A stretch of DNA of 64,000 nt. Origin: Narthecium ossifragum (Eukaryota > Streptophyta > Magnoliopsida > Dioscoreales > Nartheciaceae). Made by a program: the position numbers and the translations under genes. The stretch's first letter is position 1, and every line of letters starts with the position of its first letter. The DNA lies in assembly GCA_963920575.1 (NCBI GenBank), contig OY986966.1, positions 20,283,656 through 20,347,655 on the forward strand. Direction: 5' to 3'. Under the pieces are notes generated by a model, which worked only from the letters and a program-made list of their open reading frames with translations, did no database searches and was not told the DNA's origin. Of this stretch, positions 22,201-34,527 are shown piece by piece.

Positions 22201-25015
22201 GATGCTGCCTTACGTGGAGCTTCGAGATTTTAGCGCAAATATCATGAGATGTTGTTAGACGGTATAATTGAACTATTATATGTCATGGTTTAGTTTTGAG
22301 ATATAAGATTTGCCAAAAGATAAGGTTAAGACAATTGGCTAAAATTGCAATAGGATGCGTCACTTTGCTCTTGAATGCACTGAGTCAAAGGTAGTACTTT
22401 CTAACTGTCTCTTGCATTGAATGCTTGTTCAGGCAAGCATCGGTTGCTCATCTCCCCAGTCGTGGGTGGTAGATCCAGAAGCAACAATTCAGATTTCAAT
22501 ATAAGTTTAGATTGTTTGGAGTACGAATGGAATCAAATTAGTAGCTAACAAATATGCATAAGGGACTAGTCTAGTTATGATATGCTACCTTCAGGGGCGC
22601 ATTGACTTGACCTGCAACACATGCGCAATTTTTCTCTTTTATGGTGTGTTATGGTTATTGATTCTATTAGACCTATTATCAGTTGTTAGCTTATTTGGCT
22701 TAGGATACAGGGAACCCTAACATGTAGCTCAACCGCAGATGAGTTTGACTATGGACTATTCTAACCTTATTTTGCCAAAAGAATAAGCCTATGATGCGTT
22801 TTGGGTGATGCTCAATGTGATTCTTTAGTTTGTTGTGTTGGATCAAGTCATATTGGGTACGAGAGATCGATTGTGTATGATAGAGTGAGGGCGTTTATCC
22901 CACTCACAAAAGTCATCCTACGCATTTGTGAAGTTGCTTTCGGAGAAAGACAATTAGAAAATCATTTGGCGAAGCCAATAGGGCATATAATAAAACTGCA
23001 AGTGTGAATATTCTAACATATGTGACTATTATATATGGAGACATAACATGATGCGTTTGATTTCTATCATGTTTATAGATGACTAACGCAGTTTCATCGT
23101 ATCTACCTGATCTCACATGAGTCCGAAGCATTTGGTTTGCTTCAGATTTCCTATCTTTGGGACAGAGAATCAATTAGGCAAGAGCATTTTGGCTCTTGGC
23201 GATCAATATCGTGAGTATCTATTTAAGCAATTGGAGATGCTCCGTGAACAAAAAGGATAGTCAAATAGTTGGCTATTTCTTACTTTGCAACAACATGGTG
23301 TAGCGTAGATATGATACTACATCTTGTTGGACATGGTTAGGTGGATGATGGTGCATGCACATGTTCCTATTTTTGGGCATGTGTTGTTGATTTCTGGCTA
23401 TATTCTTAGCCAAGCGTTTCCAGTGTCAGAATTCACTCCACTTATTCTGAGGATCGACGAAGAGCCTGTTTTGGGTAATTTGTGGCCACAAGGTTCCTAG
23501 TGGGAGTGTAACTGAGATTGAGTCACATGATATAGTATTTTTCCCCAGGGAGGAATCTTCTACCAGAAGAGATGTGTTTTGAGATAAAAAAACTCTATGA
23601 GATAGAGGATCTAGTGGGAGGCTCACCAACTAGTCGAGTTGAGAATAAGGATGAACTCCTCTATCTCCTAGAAAGAGTGGGAGCGTCTTTGACTACTGAT
23701 GGCTTAGGTCATTGGCAGATGATTTAGAGGACACATAGTTGCGTGTAAGCAAATATAGAATTATTAATCGTCGTTTCTTTTATTTGAGCTTGAGGGGAAG
23801 ACTTCCATAACTGTTCCGCATGATGATAGAGAGCCTATTGCTGGAGAGGCCTTCTCATCCCTTGCTAGCATAAAAAAAGACCTCACATTGTGAAAAATAT
23901 CACATGTTCTCTATTCTAATGCTATTACAAATGTTTTGAGGCTTGCTCTGCTGCTGATTATGGAGTTGTTTGGTTAGTGTAATTCTTCAACATTATGAGT
24001 CATCACAGACACTTGGGGTGTAGTGATGATTCATGGCATGGTTGCATATGCAAAGGTTTTTTTATATGTTTTTGAGAATACCAAACATCTTGATATGGGA
24101 TGTCACTCCACTAGAGACATGATTGCATCAATGTGGTGATCCTAAAGCGCATACTTACGAGTAATATGATTGTCAATCCTCAGACAAAGCCCATTATTGA
24201 AAGGCTTGTAGTATATCAGGGCTCTAGGACTCTTTAAGTTTGTCATGCACTCGAGAGTAGTTGAGCACTCGTTAAATCATATATAAGTCACTTGAGTTAA
24301 CTCCAATTGTGCGGTTATAAATACTGACATGATTGTTTAGTTTCGTTGAGATAGCACACACATGACGAGCATGTCAAACATGCAAGATTGGCTCATTTAC
24401 ACGAGCAATCGCCCTTGGCGCTTGAGATAGCGAGCAAGGATGAGACTAGAGTGTCGTCCTATTGGCAGATAGTACAATACATGATGTTTGAAGGTCAATA
24501 ACAGTGATTGCCCAGTGTCTTTTATGGTAAGCTAGATGCGAGACTTTGATTTGGCGTCTTGGAAGGCTAGCAAATGAGAACTCGGGTCAGGCGCTTGAAG
24601 AGTGACTAAACTAAATCTGTACGGTGGATAGGGCATGTACTCTTATTTGAATGAGCTATCCCCGTAGCATGTACTTCATACTGCATGTGCTCTGGAGTGA
24701 TAGAGGAAGTGAAAGAGAATGGGTCTCTGCTTCCACATTGTGTGAGTCCTCTGGGTTATATTTACATGACCAATATCATCGTGCTCTTTGACCTGTGACT
24801 ATGTCACTATGTAAATGACTAATGCTGATACTTTAGCGTGTTTCCTATGGCTATGAGTGATTCAGCTTATTTGAAACATATTTAGGAAAACGATTAGTTT
24901 TGAGCCTAGTGGCATGAGGGTGAAGGGAAGACCATCCGGATCATCCCACTCTATATTCGTGTGCATAACTTTATTGCTTGTGTGTAGCGATTAAGTATCA
25001 ATATAGGAGCGAAAG
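19227..25015 (+). mobile_element. Internal region of the LTR element, no readable protein
   Basis: About 4.3 kb once the nested solo LTR (20695-22183) is removed. The longest frames are 60-87 codons and carry none of the usual gag, protease, RT, RNase H or integrase motifs that I looked for. It is either a very decayed copia element or a large non-autonomous (LARD-like) derivative that depends on proteins from other elements. A poly-C run at 19262-19285 follows the PBS closely. Confidence 0.55.
20695..22183 (-). mobile_element. Solo LTR of the Athila-type family, nested
   Basis: The ends TGATAAGACTTGAAAAG and CTTTTCAAGTCTTATCA are exact 17-bp inverted repeats. The flanks AATAG (20690) and AATAA (22184) form a 5-bp target duplication with one mismatch. 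The order of shared stretches (AACAAGTC, CGGCGCTCTACTT, GTATACAAGCCCTA) matches the 5' LTR at 60956-61791, so the LTR reads on the minus strand. A cluster of AAGATCGATCTTC-like motifs lies at 21800-22045. No internal sequence remains; intra-element recombination is the usual cause. Confidence 0.8.
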
Positions 25016-25299
25016 TCTTCAGATTATGATTAGTGTCCAAATTGGGCGTCAGCTCTTAGTGGTTCGACCAATTTCTAGTCCAACTAAGATAGGCATGCAG
25101 AGTCCTTATGGATCAAGACTCTTAAGGCCAATCCTCTATAAATATCAAGATACCTTTAGGGTTTCTGAATGATGAAATAAGTGTGAGACGTTTACGATGG
25201 CTCCTTCTGTCCTTCTCCCCTATCTTTCCATATGTGAGCGTTGTGAGTGCTGGAGTTTAGGTTCATGTGTTGTGAACGAGAGGTGTTGTTATCGTAACA
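25016..25299 (+). mobile_element. 3' LTR of the 19-25 kb element, diverged
   Basis: Similarity to 18957-19212 is clear from TGTCCAAATTGGGCG to CATATGTGAGCG; the beginning and the last 60 bp are diverged, so both limits are approximate. The end is placed at GTAACA (25299). I could not confirm a matching target duplication. Confidence 0.6.
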
Positions 25300-26146
25300 T
25301 CATTCTACTATAAATTTTGGCGATGAGAGGATGGCAGAAGATGAACTCGGGATAGAAGCCATGTCGGATCCGAGATCCAAATCTTGAATAAGGTAGGCTT
25401 GAAATGGCTTTGGCTCATACCCGTACTCAAACAAATCCCAACTGGCCTTTGAAGATTTCTGGCAGCCTTCCTGACATTTTTTTCTTCCATTTGGCTGTAA
25501 AAATCATATAATTAAGGCATTTATTAGCCAATCTATCTGATTTTTTTAGAAGCCGAATGGTATCATAATCAGCTAATAATTAAAGTCCTTTCTTAAGTTA
25601 TGCTTGAGCAATGTAATTTATTAGTATACGACAAACAATCATGAATAAAGAAGAAGAGAAAGATAATAATGCATTAGTTGTATCAACTGATGCAGCATCA
25701 CCTGATGCAATACATCAATTGATGCAAGTAACCAAACACCCCCTAAAAGTTTGGAGCTCAGCATAATTCTTGCCGTAGATCATGCAAACAATTAGAAGTC
25801 AATTGCTAGACCTGTAACAATTTATATATGAAAGAAAAGAATAACTTGATCCGAGTTCATACTCTTGTATAGAGATTGAAGAGAGAGACAACTAGGAGAG
25901 GTGTTTTTGCAAGGATTGTGAGATCCGAGTTCAGTTATTAGTTAAACTTTGTACTTGTGTTTAACTATAAGGACCCAATTGTCTCCAACCAAGCCATGGA
26001 TTTCGGCCCAAGTAGCATGGATTGGATTAGCATGGACCCTTCTCCAAATTATTTGCATGGGCTTGCCAGTAGAAGTATGCAAACAGAGCAGAGGTGGCTT
26101 GCCATACATAACAAAGGTTGCATAGTTCTTAACTTCTTATACACCA
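25300..26146. other. Non-coding stretch
   Basis: No gene recognised. GATGCAGCATCACCTGATGC with GTAACCAAACACCCCC at 25688-25745 looks like one end of a MITE related to sequence near 13630-13870. The frame at 25957-26190 has no family resemblance. Confidence 0.45.
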
Positions 26147-26149
26147 TTA

Positions 26150-27232
26150 GGCCACGTTTTGTTGCACTTTTCATCCATGAATCGGAATGAAAATTTTTAA
26201 AATAAAAAATTCAACGTGTTTGGTTGCAGCCTCCATTTAAGAACCGGAACTGAAATTCCTGCGTTTGAGGGAACTCTATCAAATACGGGAATCCAAAGTT
26301 CCCTCAAACGCAGGAACTCTCATATTCATGGAATGTACATGAATACCCTTCATCTTTCTTTGATTAAACTGATCAAACGGCTAGGATCAATCTTAAAAAT
26401 AATCTTATTGCTTTCTATTATTTATTAATAATCTTATTTCTTTCTCTTATTTATTAATAATATTTCAAATAATATTAATGATCTTATTTCTTTCACTTAT
26501 TTATTAATAATATTTCAAATAATGTTAATAATCTTATTTTTTTCTCTTATTTATTAATAATATTTCAAATAATATTAATGATCTTATTTCTTTCTCTTAT
26601 TTATTAATAATATTTCAAATAATATTAATGATCTTATTTCTTTCTATTATTTATTAATAATATTTCAAATAATGTTAATAATCTTATTTCTTTCTCTTAT
26701 TTATTAATAATATTTCAAATAATATTAATAATCTTATTTCTTTCCCTTATTTATTAATAATATTAGGAACTCTCATATTAATGATCTTATTTCTTTATCT
26801 TATTTTCTAATAATATTTCAAATAATAATTTTATTTCTTTCTCTTATTTATTAATAGTATTAGGATCTCTCATATTAATATTCTTATTTCTTTCTCTTAT
26901 TTATTAATAATTTTTCAAATAATAATCTTATTTCTTTATTTCATTATTAATATTCTTTCATCCAAATAAGCCAATGTAATGCAAATACATATACATACTT
27001 AAATATATTCGTAAATTTATCCTATAAGAGTAAGGGGTATTTTGATCTTTAATTTATATTCTCATTCTAGTTTCCCTGTTTATTATATATACCAAACACT
27101 TGTAAGTTCCATTTCCATTTCAGGTCCTTGACATACCAAACGATCACAATTCCTTTACAGTTTCAGTCCTCATTCCCATTTATGTTTTCATTTTCATTTC
27201 CATTTCAATTCCTGAGGCAACCAAAGGTGGCC
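26150..27232. mobile_element. PIF/Harbinger-like MITE with TTA duplication
   Basis: The ends GGCCACGTTTTGTTGC and GCAACCAAAGGTGGCC are inverted repeats with two or three mismatches, and TTA flanks both sides (26147-26149 and 27233-27235). This is the Tourist/Harbinger pattern, but at 1083 bp it is longer than most MITEs, because its middle has expanded into a 50-bp tandem array. Next to each end lies a sub-terminal stretch rich in CATTCC/GGAATG. No transposase is encoded. Confidence 0.75.
26400..26960. repeat. 50-bp AT-rich tandem array
   Basis: The unit contains ATCTTATTTCTTTCTCTTAT, then TTATTAATAATATTTCAAAT and AATATTAATG. About seven copies of near-constant 50-bp length run from 26400 to 26745, followed by shortened and rearranged ones up to about 26960. 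Adjacent copies differ at one to three bases. It sits wholly inside the MITE. Confidence 0.85.
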
Positions 27233-27235
27233 TTA

Positions 27236-28165
27236 TAGTACTTTCCATTCCTATGGATTTCTAAAGCCACTTTGGAGAGCAGAGAATCGTTTGAGATCTT
27301 GGGCTGAATCGGTTGGGCCAAACCTCAGGGTGGGCCTGGCCCAGCCCCAAAAATTTAATTAAAGTTCGGTTAATAGGCCTGCTGGATAGCCCATGCGTGA
27401 GTTTTCACAAGCTAGAGATAGTGGCGCCATGAAAGATATAAGAGAGTAGAATATTAAATAGATGGGAATGCTCTCTCATCAACGTAGGAGAGCTTGCATT
27501 GTGTTAGAATAGAAATCATGTAAATCATGTCGTTGATCGCCGAAGGGCAAAAATGTCAAAATAGTTAAACCATATTGACGATTTATTAAAATAATTGGTC
27601 AAAATATGGCCGATGGATTTTTGGCCGATTGGTATTTGACCGATAGAGAATTTGGCCGATTGATCGGTCATTGATTGGATTTGGACATTTGATCTTATTT
27701 ACCATTTTACCACTGAACACTTTGACAGTCCGTTCGACACACTATGGCTAAAATACTTCAGCTGTGTTAAAACTGAAGTATTTATTGATCGATTGATAAT
27801 ATTTATAAAATTGCCATTGATTTTGGTAATCGCCCAAATGACTTTAAGACATGGTTATATTTATGACTAACACATTGTATATTTATAATACAAGTATACA
27901 GTTTTGATATGCTGGAACAAGTCACATGAGAACATAAGGAAAATTATTTTTGAACATATTTGGCTTTATCACTTTGGATGTTGTTATCATGTGATCTTTT
28001 GAATTGATGTTTAGAATGTTGAAGGGATTTGGCGTCAACGACATGACTGCTGTTATCCGTAACTCTTTCAACTTGCTGGTTGGGAGGATGGTGATCTTTA
28101 TCTGGATCTATACGCCCCTCAAGTGCAACGCCGACGTTGAGCTTAGACGATCTTAGCAATTATAT
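27236..28165. other. Non-coding stretch downstream of the copia 3' LTR
   Basis: No gene recognised. Short GGCCGAT(T/G)-type motifs recur at 27605-27690 (GGCCGATGG, GGCCGATTGG, GACCGATAG, GGCCGATTG). The frame at 27944-28159 has no recognisable domain. Confidence 0.4.
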
Positions 28166-28573
28166 TGTTACGTTAGTATCTTTTACGCTATATTAATAAA
28201 GTAATAATATAATATGAAAATAAATCATACCTTATGTCATCGTGTATGTAATACGATGACCTCGTTCATCGTTATCTTCGCTTCACCACATACTCAAGAC
28301 GGTAGGTTGGACTGGTTTTCTCTCTCTTAATCTCACCCTCCAACTGTTATGCTTAAGGACGATGGGGATCCTTTTGGCTTAAAACCGTGAGTAGAGAAAG
28401 CGATCAGAGCATTATATATATAACAATCAAAGTGTCCAACCATCATAGGACTAGAACTCTAATTCAGATAAAACTCCATAAGTTGAGTGAGAATAGAACT
28501 TTGATTAATTGCGTTCTTTTAGTAGAATCAGGACTTGACCCAAGAGTTAAACCTAACCAAGTTAAATCCAACA
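28166..28573 (-). mobile_element. 3' LTR of the Ty1/copia element
   Basis: On the minus strand the LTR starts TGTTGGATTTAACTTGG at 28573, right after a polypurine tract (CAAGTGGGAGAA), and ends TACTAACGTAACA at 28166. It is 408 bp, in the normal range for copia LTRs. The RNase H gene lies upstream on the same strand, so this is the 3' LTR. I found no matching 5' LTR beyond gag at 36 kb. The flanking target duplication can therefore not be tested. Confidence 0.7.
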
Positions 28574-28794
28574 TTCTCCCACTTGGTCTATATTATGATA
28601 TGCATATAACTCTTAACCTTTCTTTTAAAAAAACACCATCCAACTAATATTTGAAAAATAATAGTCCTGATCCAAAATTTGAAAATGACTCGACGGATGC
28701 GCGCCCAATTAAAAAAAACAATGGCCAATTAACTATCCCAATAAAAACCTTTATACATTGATTAAGCAAAAACCATTAATGCAAATCATGGCAG

Positions 28795-29050
28795 TCATAC
28801 ATCTCTTAACTGACATATTTCCTTCCATATACCAAAACATTAATAACCTACACTAAACCCGGTCTTAAATAATGGTGTACATAGGCTGCCAATAACTATA
28901 ATGCCTATGAAAATGGTCCCCTATGTCATCTCTTAGCTGACATACTTCCTTCCATGTACCACAATATTAATAACCTACACTTAACCCGGTCTTAAATAAT
29001 GGAGTACAAAGGTTGCCAATAACTGTAATGTCTATGAAAACGGTCCCCTA
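28795..29050 (-). repeat. 127-bp tandem duplication in the copia 3' untranslated region
   Basis: Two copies start near 28796 and 28923. Both contain TCTCTTA(A/G)CTGACATA, TTAATAACCTACACT(A/T)AACC and a GGTCCCCTA end. They differ at a modest number of sites. The repeat lies between the RNase H stop and the polypurine tract. Confidence 0.75.
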
Positions 29051-29189
29051 TAATGTCATATAAATATGACCTTTCTGTTAACTATAAACATAACAAAAGT
29101 TAACTGTAATGTATATACAAGTATGAATAAACAGAAGGTAAAACAATCATAGTATTTAACTGAGATCTCAAATAAGTGTCTATTACATA

Positions 29190-29550
29190 CTAAATATCCC
29201 ATTGACAAATACTCATGCCTTTAACATTCTCATGGAAAATCTTGGGTAATAAACCTTTCGTCAAGGGATCAGCCAACATACAATCAATACTAATAGAAAG
29301 AATAGATACATGATGACTACTTATTCTATCATTAACAACAAGAAATTTAATATCAATGTGCTTGTTTTTATTAGTACTCTTGCCGTTATTGGAGAAGGAA
29401 ACTTGTGCGGAATTGTCACAGTAAATCTTCAGGGGTCTAGATATAGAATCCATAATCTGAAGTCCTGAATTAAATTTCCTCAATCATAGTTCATGTGAGA
29501 AGGCCTCAAAGCAACTCATATATTCTGCTTCCATAGTAGAGCAGATGACG
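29190..29550 (-). pseudogene. Ty1/copia RNase H, C-terminal part
   Basis: On the minus strand STMEAEYMSCFEA, then LRKFNSGLQ, KIYCDNSAQVSFSNN, NKNKHIDIKF and MLADPLTKGLLPK follow in the order found in copia RNase H. CDN carries a catalytic aspartate. A TGA stop lies between SHEL and LRKF (about 29485). The upstream half of RNase H, between the RT end at 30179 and this piece, is missing or was replaced when the LTR at 29555-30178 arrived. Non-functional. Confidence 0.8.
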
Positions 29551-29554
29551 ATGC

Positions 29555-30178
29555 TGCGTGGATCGACCGTGGCTCAAGAAGAACATGGTGGACGATGTCA
29601 CGGACGATGCGACGGTCGACCACCAGCCAGGAAAAGAGCTGTTGCAGGAGCAGAAAATAGCGGTTGGGAGGCTATTTGGAGGGGTTTGGAGCTCAGCTAT
29701 AAAAGAGAAGTTGCAGCAAACTTGCCCAGGACTTAGGGGGAGCTAAGGGATTATTGTAATAATATTCTAGCAAGTTTCTATCTCTTTATCAGTGAGCTAA
29801 ACCTTTGTAAAACTACTTCAAGTGTGAAGTATACATTGAGAGAAATATCCAAGAGAGAGCTTGGAGAGATTGTAAGGTTGACAAGCACCCGTAAGCTTGA
29901 TGGATAGGTTGCAAAGCACCCGGAAGCTTGGTGGACAACTTGTAAAAGTCTTGCAAGTAGTGGAACATCAAGGAGGCCCTTGAGAGAAGTGGATGTAGGC
30001 AAGGTTGGCCGAACCACTATAAATATTCTGGTGCAGTCTCTCTAACTCTCATCTCTTCTCCTTGATTTAATATATTTTCTGGTCTTATCATTTGCAAGCA
30101 TATGATTTAACTAGACTCCTCTTATTTAGATTTCCACAATTGATTTTGTTATACAATGCCTAAGATAAACTCCCGCTC
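29555..30178 (+). mobile_element. Fragment of a second copia-like LTR (plus strand), inside the copia pol
   Basis: GGTTGGCCGAACCACTATAA with a TATA-like stretch at 30010-30025, paired CACCCG(T/G)AAGCTTG motifs and CTACTTCAAGTGTGAAGTAT identify an LTR of the copia SIRE/Maximus kind (inference from memory of such LTRs). The same sequence occurs inverted at about 42730-43150. The left part (29555-29660) is rich in TCGACC/GGTCGA. It interrupts the minus-strand copia element between RT and RNase H, with loss of some host-element sequence. Boundaries are approximate. Confidence 0.6.
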
Positions 30179-31462
30179 TTAGACCTTCAATATCCCCAAA
30201 GCATAACTAATGTCAGGACGAGTACACACATGAACATACATCAGACTACCTAATGCAGAAGCATAAGGTATATCCTTCATCTTATTTCGTTCAATCTCAT
30301 TCCTAAGATAGTGAGATTTACTGAATTTGTCTCCTTTAACGATTGGCACAGAAGTAGATGAGCAGTTAGACATGTCAAAGCTTTTTCGGATTCTAGTAAT
30401 GTAATGCCTTTGTGACAAACCAAGTAAACTCTTTTTCCTATCACAATGAATTTCTACTCCAAGAACATAAGAAGCATATTTCATATTAAAATGATCAGAA
30501 AGAAATCTTTTAGTTTTATGAAAGAGACCTAAATCACAATTGGCAAGTAAGATATCATCCACATATAGAACCAAAAATATAAACGTGCTCCCACTCACCT
30601 TCAGATATATACAATGATCATGAATATTTTCAGTGAATCCGAAGGAAGTAATAATACCATTAAACTTTAAGTACCATTGTGTAGAAGCTTGTTTAAGACC
30701 ATATATGGATTTCTTTAATTTACAAACCAATCTTTTATTTGCTTGCACTATAAAACTTTTAGGCTGTTTCATATACACCTCTTCCTCTAAGTCCCCATGT
30801 AAAAATGCAGTCTTTACATCCATTTGGTGTAGCTCCAAATCATAATAAGCTACTAATGCCATAATGATTCTAAATGAATCCTTACTAGACACAGGAGAAG
30901 ATGTCTCATGGTAATCAATGCCCTCATTTTGAGTAAATCCCTTTGCTACAAGTCTGGCCTTATACCTTTCGATATTGCCCTTAAAATCCCTTTTGGTTGT
31001 ATATATCCATTTACAACCAACATGCTTAAATCCTTCAGGCAATTCCACAAGCTCCCAGACTTGATTTTTCTTCAAGGATTCAATCTCATCTTTCATGGCA
31101 TCTAACCAAAGTTCAAAATCCTTACTATTCATGGCAGAATCAAAAGATAGTGGATCATCTGTAATCCCAACATCATAATCACGTTCTTGTAAATAAATTA
31201 TATATTCATCTGGAATTGCTGATCTTCTATCTCTAGTAGACCTCCTTAATATTCCAAATTCAGGATCATGAACGTGATTATGAATTATTGGGTCATGTTC
31301 ATTGGCAATCTGATTAAGAGTTGGTAGATTAGGTGTCAGTTGATGCGCCACAATCTTTGGTTGAACCAGATCATGTGTAACATCTATTGGTGCAATTTTA
31401 ATAGAAAAAAGATGTGTAATTTCCTCTAGTTCCATATTATGTGGTTCATCACTCCCACTCAT
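30179..31462 (-). pseudogene. Ty1/copia reverse transcriptase, with integrase C-terminal linker
   Basis: A 427-codon open frame. From about residue 130 it is a copia RT: QVWELVELPEGFKHVGCKWI, RYKARLVAKGFTQ, HQMDVKTAFLHGDLEEEVYM (catalytic D215), SIYGLKQA and LYVDDILLA (D302, D303). It ends in RPDISYALGIL, where an unrelated LTR follows, so the RNase H start is lost. ETSSPVS replaces the usual ETFSPVS. The frame itself is remarkably intact, but the gene has no complete integrase or RNase H, so it cannot be autonomous. The start at 31462 is only the first ATG after decayed integrase, not a real start. Confidence 0.9.
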
Positions 31463-32208
31463 TTTGCCATACTTAATGAATCTAGCTTTTCAATTTTCAA
31501 TGATCCTAGTTGTGTGTGATGGACAATAAAAGCTAAAACCCTTTGACCTTTCTAGATACCAAATGAATGAACATGTAATGGTCATTGGGTCCTTCTTTCC
31601 TTGTGGATTATATAATTAAGCCTATGTTGTACAACTCCAAACATATAAATGTGCCAAACACGGTTTCCTACCCATCCATAACTCAAAAGGAATAACGGCC
31701 TTACTAGGTACTCGGTTTAGGATTTACACAGCAGTTTTCAAGGCATCGTCCCACAAAAAAATAAGGGTAAAGAAGAGTTAGTCATCATACTTCTCACCAT
31801 GTCCATCAAAGTTCTATTATGCCTTTCGGTCATACCATTCTGCTAAGGATTACCTAGCATTGTATACTATGCTACTATGTTATGAGGTTCAAGGAGTTTG
31901 GCAAAAGGTTGAGGATTACGACCTGATTAATCATAACGGCAACAGTATTCACCTCCTTTATCAGACCTCACAACTTTAATTTTTATGTTCAATTGATTTT
32001 CTACTTCAGCTTTGACACCTTAAGAACTTCCAAAGCTTCAGACTTTTCATGCAACAAAAAAATATAACCATAATGTGAGAAGTCATCTATGAAGGTGATA
32101 AAATACCTTTGCCCTCCTAAACTAGGTGAAAGATATATAGTCACATATGTCGGTATGGATCAATTATAAGAGTTCATGGCTTCTAGTGGCATGTTTCTGA
32201 TGACTTTT
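31463..32208 (-). pseudogene. Ty1/copia integrase, decayed
   Basis: With several stops the minus strand reads KVVRSDKGGEYCC, then NGMTERHNRTLMDMVRSMM and WHIYMFGVVQH. These correspond to the second catalytic Asp region (SDKGGEY) and the catalytic Glu region (NG..ER.NRTL.DM.RSMM) of copia integrase. Stops lie in the region between them and after YTM. The upstream part of the gene continues at 34528 beyond the solo LTR inserted at 32209. Confidence 0.8.
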
Positions 32209-34527
32209 TGTCACGCCCCGGCCCAGAAAACCCATCCGGACCGAGATACGAGGGGGGGGGGGTTCCTACATCTACTAACAACAACTGGCGAAAACAGTTA
32301 CAACAAGCAGTCAGACGACAGAAGTAAATCTAACAACTCCTATTATTACAAAACTGTACATAAAACAGAGTTACATTAAGATTTACATAAACCAGTCCTC
32401 ATGTACAAAAGATGTATAAAACTCAAAAAGTTACATCATCAGTAGTCTCCTGAAAAGCACAGTAGAAACCATCCTGGCCCTCAAACATGTCCTGACGTCG
32501 ACGCGCCACCGCAGGACGAGCAACTGGGGCCCACCGAAGGGGATCTGGTACCTGCACCTGCAAACGCCGCCCGGGTAGGAGTGAGCACTAAGCTCAGTAG
32601 GGTTCTACTCTACGACACACACAAGGAAGGGGAAACCGCAAATGGACTAACTCTGTGCCAAGTACTGAGGCCTGCCAAGGTCCCCATAAATCCTGTCAAT
32701 AACCCGAAGGGCACCTGTCCAACGTACGTCCTCTGACAACCACTGTTCAAGGGTGGACTTTCTCCGACATTCTCTGACACAGGGTGGACGTGACGATACA
32801 TGTAGGACACCTTTCTCCAAGTGGGACCTCCACACTTGGCGGAACAACCGTGATTTTGACAACCAACTCTCAGCACTCAAAGCGATAGAACTAACACGAC
32901 CCCAAACATCAGAGTAACAACAGTACAGTCAAACCCTCGGCATCTAATGCACAATCAAAAATGCATGCAACAGTATAAACAAACAACAATCAAGGGCATA
33001 CCTTCGGCCCATTTATACTAAACATTCCCGAGGGTTCATGACTCCCTCGGTTAACCACAAAACGATAAAGGGCATACAACCAACCCATTTATTCTACACA
33101 ATCCCGGGAGTCATCACACTCCCGGTTCAACCACAAAGCGGTAACAAACAACAGTTATAGCAATATTACTAAACATGCCATTCTCTGCTACCCTCAGACA
33201 CTGTTCCTGGGAAACACTGGATCGATCCAAACATACCCATGGACCGATCCGACTTGCCCTCAGTGAACAGACCATCTTGGGTGCAACCTGGATCGATCCA
33301 ACAGACCCATGGATTGATCCTCCTTGTAATTCGATTGATCCAACTGCAGTCCGATCGATCCTACTTGCAGTCTGATCGATCCAACTGCAGTCCGATCGAT
33401 CCTACTTGTAGTCCGATCGATCCAACTTGTCCTTGGATCGATCGGACTCGGAAAGCCCAAGAAGAAGAAACCATTCTCTACATAGCAGCTAGACCGACGT
33501 CAGATTCGGGATCTAACCTAGCCTTCAATAGATCTATATGCCGGGATCAACATATCCAAAATCTAGAATCATCAAACGGCTAGATTAACAAGAAAACACT
33601 AATCAAAATTGCAAATCAAACTAACTTACCAATTACTTGCTGCAACACATCCCTCCTGTAATAAATTCATAACAAATCGTACAAAAATCAGAAAATTATG
33701 AAATCAGTTGGGTTTGAGAGTAAATTCGAAGGTCTACGACTCTTATGTTCATCACAACCCAAGAACATGCACGTACTGATCGAAAAACTCGCCGCAAGCC
33801 CGCTGTTCTTCAAGAATAGTAGAAACCGGAAAATCCGAGATTAAACATGCATAAATCATACTAAAATCTCAACCAAAGCTTATGAAACTTATACCAGAAA
33901 TTCTACTAAGCAAGAGGAATTCAAAAACACAAAGAACAGCAAGATCAAACGGCTAGATTAATAGAAACCCATTAAACTAACTCACGTAGGTAGAACACCT
34001 ACCGGAAATGCAATCCTTGGTTGATTCCCTGCAAACCAGTCACCAACCCAGCTCCCAACCACACCAGAGATCTTCCTCACGCCGCCATGGTTCCAATGAG
34101 CCTTCAAACGCTCAAATTGGTGGCCGGAGGAGGGAGTACGGTGGGGAAGAAGGTGGCTACCGGGAAGAACAGAGGAAACAGAGCCGTGGAAGAAGAAGAA
34201 AGAAGAAGGAAGAAGAAGAGAAGGAGAAGAGGAAGGAGAAGAAGAAAAGGGAAGGGAAAAGCCGGGGAAGGAGGGGAAAAGGGACGAGCTACTGTCCCGG
34301 ATCGATCCAACACCAAGTACGATCGATCCAAGACTGGCTGGATCGATCCAACATTACCTTGGATCGATCCACAGGTCAAAAACCTCCTAAACAGATCTAG
34401 TCAAACACAACCATCCATCAGAGACTGTGCACGCACACGGGTGAGAAACTAAACGACGAGGTGCAATTTACCAAATTACTCTTGTGGTCAACAATGAACT
34501 ACAGGAATAGAGGGACAGGTCCTCACA
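32209..34527 (-). mobile_element. TGTGAGG-family solo LTR (copy C) in copia pol
   Basis: Plus-strand ends are TGTCACGCCCCGGCC (32209) and GGACAGGTCCTCACA (34527). The flanks CTTTT at 32204-32208 and CTTTT at 34528-34532 are an exact 5-bp target duplication. It is therefore a complete solo LTR of 2319 bp, and it fixes the ends of this LTR family as TGTGAGGAC...GACA. It splits the copia gene between the GAG-pre-integrase segment and integrase. It carries two GATCGATC clusters (33222-33445 and 34298-34370) and a CT/GA-rich tract at 34190-34270. Confidence 0.92.

Noticed and set aside
34021..34452. Lys/Arg/Glu-rich 143-codon frame, and similar frames at 61768-62382
   Set aside because: These are translations of the GA/CT-rich tract of the TGTGAGG LTR; low complexity, present on both strands.
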